This document shows, piece after piece, positions 1-4,810 of a stretch of 9,846 bases of DNA. The stretch lies in the NCBI GenBank assembly GCA_946221025.1, contig CAMIMS010000058.1:1-9846 (forward strand), read 5' to 3'. Every line of letters starts with the position of its first letter. The stretch's first letter is position 1. The notes beneath the pieces were generated by a model. That model made no database searches. It was given only the letters and a program-made list of their open reading frames with translations, and was not told the DNA's origin. The stretch is from an uncultured Pseudoclavibacter sp. Lineage in GTDB: Bacteria > Actinomycetota > Actinomycetes > Actinomycetales > Microbacteriaceae. A program made the translations under genes and the position numbers.

Positions 1-123
1 CTTCCCCGCGCGCTCACCGCTGACCCGCTTCGAGCCCTTGTTCTTGGCGCTCTCGGGCTGGGTGCCCCCGTCGTTCGGGCGCTCGTCGTGCGGCCGTTCC
101 GGCGCCTTCGTTGCGCCTGCCAT
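1..123 (-). CDS. N-terminus of an unidentified hydrophilic protein (partial)
   Basis: An ATG at 123-121 on the minus strand opens a frame that stays open for 41 codons to the window edge. The ATG overlaps the fbaA stop as TAATG, so one base is shared. This is the usual arrangement for translational coupling, and no strong Shine-Dalgarno is seen. The visible residues start MAGATKAPERPHDERPNDGG and continue rich in Lys, Arg, Glu, Asn and Gly, with no hydrophobic stretch. This looks like a disordered N-terminal tail rather than a signal peptide or folded domain. I do not recognise the family from this fragment. It is probably co-transcribed with fbaA, since there is no room for a separate promoter. 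Confidence 0.6.
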   Translation of the reverse strand, partial: MAGATKAPERPHDERPNDGGTQPESAKNKGSKRVSGERAGK

Positions 124-1148
124 TACGAGCGCGAGTGACCGTAGGAGCCGAGCTGCTTGGTCGCGTCAACAACGCGCGCGGCCATCGCCGTCTCGGCTTT
201 CTTGCCCCACGAGCGTGGGTCGTAGATCTTCTTGTTGCCGACTTCGCCGTCGATCTTGAGGAAGCCCTCGTAGTTGCTGAGCACCGTGTCGGTCACCGAG
301 CGCGAGTAGGCGTACTGCGTGTCGGTGTCGATGTTCATCTTCACCACGCCGTTCGCGACCGCGTTGCGGATCTCTTCATCCGTCGAGCCCGATCCACCGT
401 GGAAGACGAGGTCGAGCGGCTTCTCGTCGGTGCCGTACTTCTCCTGCAGGCCCTTCTGGATCTCACCGAGCAGCTCGGGGCGAAGCTTCACATTGCCGGG
501 CTTGTACACGCCGTGCACGTTGCCGAACGTGAGGGCGGCCATGTAGCGGCCCTGGTCTCCGAGGCCGAGCGCCTCGACGGTCTCGATGGCGTCTTCGAGC
601 GTGGTGTAGAGCTGCTCGTTGATCTCGTTGGCCACGCCGTCTTCTTCACCGCCGACCACACCGATCTCCACTTCGAGAATCTGGTTGTTGGCCTTGGTGC
701 GGGCGATGATCTGCTTCGCGATTTCGAGGTTCTCCTCGAGCGGCACGGCCGAGCCATCCCACATGTGCGATTGGAAAATCGGTTCGCCGCCGTCGCGGAT
801 CGCCTCTTCGGATGCGTCAAGGAGCGGGTACACGAACGAGTCGAGCGCATCCTTCGGGCAGTGGTCGGTGTGCAGCGCCACGGTGATGGGGTAGTTCTTC
901 GCGACCTCGTGCGCGAACGCCGCCATGGCGAGGGCGCCGTTCACGCGGCCTTTGACGGTGTGGCCGGCGAAGTAGTCGGCGCCACCGGTGGTGACCTGGA
1001 TGATGCCGTCGGAACCGGCCTCGGTCAGGCCCTGCAGCACCGCGTTGATGGTCTGCGAGGAAGAAACGTTGATAGCCGGGTAGGCGAAGCCCTCCTGCTT
1101 GGCGCGATCGAGCATCTCGGCGTACTGGTCGGGCGTGGCGATGGGCAT
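123..1148 (-). CDS. fbaA: Class II fructose-bisphosphate aldolase
   Basis: This enzyme reversibly cleaves fructose-1,6-bisphosphate to glyceraldehyde-3-phosphate and dihydroxyacetone phosphate in cytosolic glycolysis and gluconeogenesis. The product is 341 aa, the usual length for the actinobacterial class II type. Visible motifs are HTDHC at residues 93-97 (catalytic Asp95, zinc ligand His96), NVHG with zinc ligand His212, the phosphate-binding FHGGSGS starting at Phe249 with the third zinc histidine at 250, and MNIDTDTQ at 271-278. Numbering through residue 212 matches the mycobacterial enzyme. The frame stays open upstream to 1268, but ATG 1148 is chosen for the AGGAG at 1158-1154, five bases away, and because the family begins MPIATP-like here. 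It is divergent from glpX. The stop overlaps the next minus-strand gene by one base. Confidence 0.97.
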   Translation of the reverse strand: MPIATPDQYAEMLDRAKQEGFAYPAINVSSSQTINAVLQGLTEAGSDGIIQVTTGGADYFAGHTVKGRVNGALAMAAFAHEVAKNYPITVALHTDHCPKDALDSFVYPLLDASEEAIRDGGEPIFQSHMWDGSAVPLEENLEIAKQIIARTKANNQILEVEIGVVGGEEDGVANEINEQLYTTLEDAIETVEALGLGDQGRYMAALTFGNVHGVYKPGNVKLRPELLGEIQKGLQEKYGTDEKPLDLVFHGGSGSTDEEIRNAVANGVVKMNIDTDTQYAYSRSVTDTVLSNYEGFLKIDGEVGNKKIYDPRSWGKKAETAMAARVVDATKQLGSYGHSRS

Positions 1149-1153
1149 GAATT

Positions 1154-1158
1154 CTCCT
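1154..1158 (-). promoter_or_regulatory. Ribosome binding site of fbaA
   Basis: AGGAG on the minus strand lies five bases before ATG 1148. It decides the start against the upstream in-frame extension to 1268. Confidence 0.8.
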
Positions 1159-1213
1159 ATCGGTGGGGGCGCGGGGTGACCGTCGCCCCGGGTGGGCTGC
1201 GCTGCCGCGAATA

Positions 1214-1219
1214 AGTGTA
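1214..1219 (-). promoter_or_regulatory. Candidate -10 box of fbaA
   Basis: TACACT on the minus strand fits the actinobacterial TAnnnT -10 pattern. Transcription would start near 1207 and give a leader of about 60 bases before the fbaA ATG. No good -35 hexamer lies at 16-18 bases, which is common in actinobacteria. This is inferred from pattern only. Confidence 0.4.
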
Positions 1220-1275
1220 GGCAGCCCCTCCGACAAATCACCGCGATCGGATATTCGAGAGTGCTCACGCGTGGC

Positions 1276-1281
1276 TAGGCT
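1276..1281 (+). promoter_or_regulatory. Candidate -10 box of glpX (leaderless transcript)
   Basis: TAGGCT ends six bases before the glpX ATG at 1288. A start site about seven bases downstream of the -10 would fall on the A of the ATG and give a leaderless mRNA. No Shine-Dalgarno precedes the ATG, which agrees. A weak TCGAGA lies at 1255-1260 with 15-base spacing. Confidence 0.55.
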
Positions 1282-1287
1282 GGTGCC

Positions 1288-2310
1288 ATGCAGAAGAACC
1301 TCGCCGATGACGCCGAGCAGACCCAGAACACCTCCGAATCCGCTTCGCACTACAGCCACCCCGACCGCAACCTCGCGATGGAGCTGGTGCGCGCCACCGA
1401 AGCCGCCGCTATTCGCGCCGTGCCGTGGATCGGTCGCGGCGACAAGAACGGTGCCGATAAGGCCGCGGTGGATGCGATGCGCAAGTTCCTCTCGACCGTT
1501 GAGTTCCAGGGTCGCGTCGTGATCGGTGAGGGCGAGAAGGATGAGGCCCCGATGCTCTTCAACAGCGAAGAGGTCGGGAACGGTGAAGGCCCCGAGTGCG
1601 ACATCGCGGTTGACCCGATCGACGGCACGAGCCTGACCGCCGCGGGCCGCCAGAACGCGCTGTCGGTGATCGCGGTGGCCGACCGCGGCACCATGTACAA
1701 CCCGCAGGACCTCTTCTACATGGAGAAGATCGTCACCGGTCCCGAGGGCCGCGGCGTGATCGACCTGCACAAGCCGATCGGCGAGAACGTGAAGGCGTTC
1801 GCCGAGGCGAAGGGCAAGCCCGTGGATGAGCTCGTCGTCGCGGTGCTCGACCGTCCCCGTCACGAAGAGCTGATCGCCGAGATTCGCGCGGCCGGTGCCA
1901 CGACTGAGCTGCTGCTCGACGGCGATGTCGCCGGTGGCATTAACGCCTGCCGCTACGAGTCGCGCATCGACATGTGCATCGGTATCGGTGGAACGCCCGA
2001 GGGCATCATCACGGCCTGCGCGGTGAAGGCGTTCGACGGCGTGTTCCAGGGTCGCTGGTACCCGCGCAACGACGAGGAGCGTCAGAAGGCCATCGACGCC
2101 GGCCACGACCTCGAGGCTGTCCTCGACCAGGACGACCTCGTCGCGACCGACAACTGCTACTTCGTAGCGACGGGTGTGACGGATGGAGGCCTCTGCCAGG
2201 GTGTGCGCCGCGAGCGTGACTTCATCTTCACCGACTCGCTCGTGCTCCGCTCGAAGACCGGCACCCACCGCCGCGTGTTCGCCGAGCACCGCAAGGATAA
2301 GTGGCTGTAG
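1288..2310 (+). CDS. glpX: Class II fructose-1,6-bisphosphatase
   Basis: This enzyme hydrolyses fructose-1,6-bisphosphate to fructose-6-phosphate, the committing step of gluconeogenesis, in the cytosol with divalent metal. The product is 340 aa, a normal GlpX length. Family motifs run in order: GEGEKDEAPML around residues 80-90, the metal-binding DPIDGTS at 109-115, GDVAGGI at 212-218 and GIGGTPEG at 232-239. The first 20 or so residues are polar and variable, as in other actinobacterial GlpX proteins. The ATG at 1288 has no Shine-Dalgarno but a -10-like TAGGCT just upstream, so it is probably translated from a leaderless transcript. It is divergent from fbaA, whose product makes or uses the same bisphosphate. 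No clear hairpin terminator follows the stop. Confidence 0.97.
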   Translation: MQKNLADDAEQTQNTSESASHYSHPDRNLAMELVRATEAAAIRAVPWIGRGDKNGADKAAVDAMRKFLSTVEFQGRVVIGEGEKDEAPMLFNSEEVGNGEGPECDIAVDPIDGTSLTAAGRQNALSVIAVADRGTMYNPQDLFYMEKIVTGPEGRGVIDLHKPIGENVKAFAEAKGKPVDELVVAVLDRPRHEELIAEIRAAGATTELLLDGDVAGGINACRYESRIDMCIGIGGTPEGIITACAVKAFDGVFQGRWYPRNDEERQKAIDAGHDLEAVLDQDDLVATDNCYFVATGVTDGGLCQGVRRERDFIFTDSLVLRSKTGTHRRVFAEHRKDKWL

Positions 2311-2378
2311 GGGTCGCGCTGGCCCGTCAAAGGACCGAGTAACAGTCGAAGTTTGATTTTTCGATACATTCTGGTTTC

Positions 2379-2407
2379 TTGTGAAGCCTATCCATCGCGC
2401 GTAGGCT
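2379..2407 (+). promoter_or_regulatory. Candidate promoter of the WXG/lipoprotein block
   Basis: TTGTGA (2379-2384) and TAGGCT (2402-2407) are separated by exactly 17 bases. The first matches the TTGACA consensus at 4 of 6 positions and the second is the same -10 hexamer seen before glpX. Transcription would start at about 2413-2414. A 7-bp inverted repeat overlaps both elements (see 2384-2408). Confidence 0.5.
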
Positions 2408-2408
2408 T
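2384..2408. repeat. 7-bp inverted repeat within the promoter
   Basis: AAGCCTA (2384-2390) and TAGGCTT (2402-2408) are perfect inverted copies separated by 11 bases. The right arm contains the -10 hexamer and the left arm touches the end of the -35. This is the geometry of an operator for a dimeric repressor, or a small hairpin. The function is inferred only. Confidence 0.4.
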
Positions 2409-2412
2409 GTCG

Positions 2413-2445
2413 ATGTCTGCATCCAAATGTCGCGGGAGGGTTTAA
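2413..2445 (+). other. Possible 10-codon leaderless upstream ORF
   Basis: ATG at 2413 opens MSASKCRGRV followed by TAA at 2443-2445, directly abutting and in frame with the ATG of the WXG gene at 2446. The ATG lies five bases after the TAGGCT -10, so it could be the first codon of a leaderless message. The Shine-Dalgarno of the next gene (GGGAGGG) lies inside it. The short length means chance is a real alternative. Confidence 0.3.
2434..2440 (+). promoter_or_regulatory. Ribosome binding site of the WXG gene
   Basis: GGGAGGG lies five bases before ATG 2446. It is one of the strongest Shine-Dalgarno sequences in the window and fixes the start. Confidence 0.75.
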
Positions 2446-3513
2446 ATGTCGGCAGGCATGCTGGGGGCGAACACCGAAGAGTTGCGCGGTGTATCAGACG
2501 ATTTCGATGTCGGAATCGATCAGATCGAATCGTCAGCATTGATCGTTCGGCAGGCTGTCGATGGGGTCGTCTGGGTCGGACGTGACGCGGAAGCGTTTGT
2601 TGAGAGGACGTTCAACGTCTTCTCGACGCAATGCGAAGCGTTAGCTGAGAGAATTGCCGGACTCGCGTCCGACCTTGAGCGGCAGGCTGCGGAACAGGAT
2701 GCGGCAAGCGCCGCGAGTGGAATGCCGGGGATCACCCGCGAGGCGGAAACAGCTCAGGCCGCCTGGCTCACAAGTGCGATTGGACGCGATGCTGGCGCTA
2801 ATCCTGACGGTGCGGCATCGATCTGGAATGCGGTCAAGGATTTAATCATGCCGGATCGTGGAACGTCCGAGCAGCGCCCTCGGATGGGGCCATTGCCGGT
2901 TGAAGAGCGACCTTCAATTGAAGACATTGCGCAGGACTATCAAGTAGTTGAAGACATCATGGTTAATGACCCTACTGGGAACCTTGATGGGCCATTGCCA
3001 CTGTCGGAATATCTCGAGCTTGGCTTATTGTATGTCCAAGGCAAAGAACCATTGATGAGGGACATAAAGTCCCTTGCAGATGAACTCGGGCAAGACCACG
3101 GGGGCGAAACAGATGGTCATGGTGATGCCATGCGTCATGCTTACCTGAATGCCTTGCTTGCAACACAGATCGATCCGGACACGGCGTATCGGTTGGGGGT
3201 TGCCCATGAGATGAAAGATGACAATCATCCTGTCGCCGAAGCAATGGATCTTTATAATAATGAAGTTGGCAGGAAGATTGCGGAATCGCACCCCAATGCG
3301 AGTCCTGAAGAGCTCCGCCTACTCGTGGAGGAAGCTTCGAGAAACGGTGAGTTGCTGGTCGTAGGGCCGGACGGCGAAACGCTCATGTGGAGCGATCAGA
3401 TTCCAGAGGGTGAGACGGGATCTACGTATGATGTTCCCCAAGAAGACTCCGGCGGTAAGGCACCTGGGGATGTCGGTGAAGGGAATGGCCCCCGCAACCC
3501 TTATGTCCTTTAG
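2446..3513 (+). CDS. WXG100-like protein with C-terminal DUF6973-like domain; putative type VII effector
   Basis: A 355-aa protein without a signal peptide or membrane segment. Residues about 8-88 look like two amphipathic helices joined by a WVG turn (Trp43, Gly45), the architecture of WXG100 substrates of the ESX/type VII system. Residues about 90-200 are a polar linker. Residues about 203-300 contain GDAMRHAYLNAL (226-237), AHEM (253-256) and MDLYNNEVG (267-275). This resembles the conserved pattern I associate with DUF6973, whose activity I cannot state. His231, His254, Glu255, Asp268 and Asn271 are candidate active-site residues. The tail from about 320 is Gly/Pro/Glu-rich. No clear YxxxD/E export motif follows the helices. 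A paralogous lipoprotein gene pair follows, the first possibly overlapping this gene by 11 bases. The effector role is inferred. No ESX machinery lies in the window. Base composition is lower in G+C than in glpX. Confidence 0.85.
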   Translation: MSAGMLGANTEELRGVSDDFDVGIDQIESSALIVRQAVDGVVWVGRDAEAFVERTFNVFSTQCEALAERIAGLASDLERQAAEQDAASAASGMPGITREAETAQAAWLTSAIGRDAGANPDGAASIWNAVKDLIMPDRGTSEQRPRMGPLPVEERPSIEDIAQDYQVVEDIMVNDPTGNLDGPLPLSEYLELGLLYVQGKEPLMRDIKSLADELGQDHGGETDGHGDAMRHAYLNALLATQIDPDTAYRLGVAHEMKDDNHPVAEAMDLYNNEVGRKIAESHPNASPEELRLLVEEASRNGELLVVGPDGETLMWSDQIPEGETGSTYDVPQEDSGGKAPGDVGEGNGPRNPYVL

Positions 3514-4057
3514 ATTGCACTTGTCTGATCCGATGCAATTATTCCGTATCGTTTTAACGAAGCCTGTATACGCGTTATTCGCGATCATCATGATATGCGT
3601 GCTTTGCGCTTCCCTCACTGCATGCAGTGATTCATCTTGGGAAGCGAGCTGGAGGCAGCAGAACCCCGACCGGACGATTCTGTGGCGAGAGAAATCCGAG
3701 GTGACGCATGCGGTCATTGAGCGATGTCGAGCTGATCGACCGAACCTCGTGAACAACTTGGACGGTGTATTCGCTGAAGACTGGGATCGCATCACCGTTG
3801 CGAACTCAAGGGTGACGTATCGCGAGGTTGAGGACGAGACGAACGCATTATTCTCCGATTCTATTCGTGACGGAGTTCCAGACCACCCCGAGTACTCAAT
3901 CATTGTGCTTCAGAGGAACGGGATCGCGGTGTCGGCGTATGAGGCCGAAATCATGCCAGTGCGGCCCGATGGTGACTCAGATATGGTTTCGCTTCCCTTT
4001 CCCGGGGAGTTCACCCGCTCAGGGAGTGCGTGCATCTTTACCAAGCCTGGGCCGTAG
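3503..4057 (+). CDS. Predicted lipoprotein A, candidate immunity protein
   Basis: From ATG 3503 the product is 184 aa. It has a basic N-region, a hydrophobic core (ALFAIIMICVLCASL) and a lipobox LTAC with the acylated Cys at residue 41. The mature protein would be anchored on the outer face of the membrane. The 3503 start overlaps the WXG gene stop by 11 bases, suggesting coupling. ATG 3533 would give 174 aa and a tidier signal peptide (Cys31), and neither has a good Shine-Dalgarno, so the start is uncertain. The soluble part is clearly paralogous to the lipoprotein at 4315-4773: both share ERC, L-x-GVF, WD-x-IT, IVL-x-R-x-G-x-A, AY-x-AE, PFPG and a Cys near the C-terminus. Two conserved cysteines outside the lipobox could form a disulphide. 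I do not recognise a named family. The immunity role is inferred from position and duplication. Confidence 0.8.
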   Translation: MSFRLHLSDPMQLFRIVLTKPVYALFAIIMICVLCASLTACSDSSWEASWRQQNPDRTILWREKSEVTHAVIERCRADRPNLVNNLDGVFAEDWDRITVANSRVTYREVEDETNALFSDSIRDGVPDHPEYSIIVLQRNGIAVSAYEAEIMPVRPDGDSDMVSLPFPGEFTRSGSACIFTKPGP

Positions 4058-4061
4058 GGCC

Positions 4062-4080
4062 GTTTCGTGCAACTGTAGGT
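4062..4080 (+). repeat. Tail motif, copy 1 (after lipoprotein A)
   Basis: GTTTCGTGCAACTGTAGGT starts five bases after the stop of lipoprotein A. It matches GTTTCGTGCGAACTTTGGT at 4792-4810, after lipoprotein B, with a short gapped alignment. A shared 3' flank supports duplication of gene plus tail. Confidence 0.4.
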
Positions 4081-4105
4081 ATCCGGTCTAACTCCGCTTA
4101 TTTGG

Positions 4106-4135
4106 CTATGAGATACGCGACTATGAGCCACGCGA
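4106..4135. repeat. 15-bp tandem direct repeat
   Basis: CTATGAGATACGCGA (4106-4120) is followed without a gap by CTATGAGCCACGCGA (4121-4135), identical at 13 of 15 positions. Two adjacent same-direction copies upstream of a gene could be paired protein-binding sites, or a slippage duplication that has begun to diverge. Confidence 0.6.
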
Positions 4136-4314
4136 GTTGCTGTTTCTCGATCGCGCAGAGGTCCTGATGGAATGCATATAGCCAAGCGGTGGCCGATTTC
4201 GCTAGGTTAAGGAATTTGCGCTCGCCGCTACCATTCAATGGATTGCTTGTGTGGTTATAGTGTGAGCATTCTCGCTGATATCGATAATACTCTTTGTTCG
4301 CGGAATAAGTGAGT

Positions 4315-4773
4315 ATGTCACGAACAACGTTTCCTGGAATCGCGCTTTCAATGGCGGCGGTCTTGTGCCTCGCGGGTTGTTCGCAAAGCGAAAACACGGA
4401 GATCGCGCTTGACGGTGAGATGCTTCATCGGTTTTCGGAACGTTGTCAGAGCGACCCCGAGGGCACGTCGGTCGACCTGTCGGGAGTTTTCGATGTGGAA
4501 TGGGATTCGATCACGTTCGCTACATCTGGTGCGAGTTACGGTGACATCGCTGACGCTTCAGGAGCTTCATGGAGTGAGGAAGTCAAGCAAAGAACTGTGT
4601 TCGACCAACTCATCGTTTTGACCAGAGACGGTGTCGCGCTCAAGGCATACGATGCAGAAGGTGCGCCGTTCCGTATCGTCGGAGAGAACGCAGACGTTTG
4701 GACAGTGCCCTTTCCTGGCACGGCCACGATAGAACGCATGGGGTGCTCGTTCGATGCATCCGCCACAATCTGA
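4315..4773 (+). CDS. Predicted lipoprotein B, paralogue of lipoprotein A
   Basis: From ATG 4315 the product is 152 aa. It has a short signal peptide (Arg3, hydrophobic 9-20) and a lipobox LAGC with the acylated Cys at residue 22, so it is a membrane-anchored extracytoplasmic lipoprotein. An in-frame GTG at 4309 is possible, but ATG 4315 is preferred because GGA at 4302-4304 is then better spaced. The mature part aligns with lipoprotein A along its length: ERC, L-x-GVF, WD-x-IT, IVL-x-R-x-G-x-A, AY-x-AE, PFPG and a final Gly-Cys-Ser-Phe matching Ala-Cys-Ile-Phe. It is about 30 residues shorter, mainly in the signal peptide and the segment after the lipobox. It converges with rmuC, 37 bases away. 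No known family is recognised. A second immunity or immunity-like copy is the best guess. Confidence 0.8.
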   Translation: MSRTTFPGIALSMAAVLCLAGCSQSENTEIALDGEMLHRFSERCQSDPEGTSVDLSGVFDVEWDSITFATSGASYGDIADASGASWSEEVKQRTVFDQLIVLTRDGVALKAYDAEGAPFRIVGENADVWTVPFPGTATIERMGCSFDASATI

Positions 4774-4791
4774 GACATTGCGGATGCCCGA

Positions 4792-4810
4792 GTTTCGTGC
4801 GAACTTTGGT
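4792..4810 (+). repeat. Tail motif, copy 2 (after lipoprotein B)
   Basis: GTTTCGTGCGAACTTTGGT is the near copy of 4062-4080. It ends at the last base before the rmuC stop codon (4811-4813). It can also fold into a weak hairpin (AGTTTCG with CGAACT, one bulge), but there is no T-run to call it a terminator. Confidence 0.4.

Larger units (their letters stand above)
4058..4314. other. A/T-rich intergenic region between the two lipoprotein genes
   Basis: No credible coding frame lies in these 257 bases; the longest small frame seen (ATG 4108, 19 codons) lacks any ribosome site. It holds a repeated 19-base tail motif just after lipoprotein A, a 15-bp tandem repeat at 4106-4135, an 11-bp palindrome CCATTCAATGG (4231-4241), and an A/T-rich stretch with TAATAC at 4285-4290 that could be a -10 box for the second lipoprotein. 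The spacing suggests that lipoprotein B may have its own promoter. Confidence 0.45.

Noticed and set aside
111..1214. A 367-codon open frame on the plus strand opposite fbaA
   Set aside because: It is fully antisense to a certain aldolase gene. It arises from high-GC codon structure, its product is Val/Arg/His/Asp-rich without a family pattern, and it has no ribosome site.
1149..1268. A longer N-terminus for the aldolase
   Set aside because: The extra 40 residues do not resemble the family, and the AGGAG before 1148 fits the shorter start exactly.
817..2289. A 490-codon open frame on the minus strand opposite glpX
   Set aside because: It is antisense to glpX and runs into fbaA in the wrong frame. 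The composition is typical of a GC-rich shadow frame.
2346..2364. TCGAA...TTCGA inverted repeat after glpX as an intrinsic terminator
   Set aside because: The stem is five weak pairs with a 9-base loop; the T-rich part lies in the loop rather than after the stem.
3319..3903. A 194-codon minus-strand frame under the WXG and lipoprotein A genes
   Set aside because: It overlaps two better supported plus-strand genes, has no ribosome site and shows no recognisable motif.
4108..4167. A 19-codon frame in the lipoprotein intergenic region
   Set aside because: It has no ribosome site and lies partly in the tandem repeat. It is too short to support.
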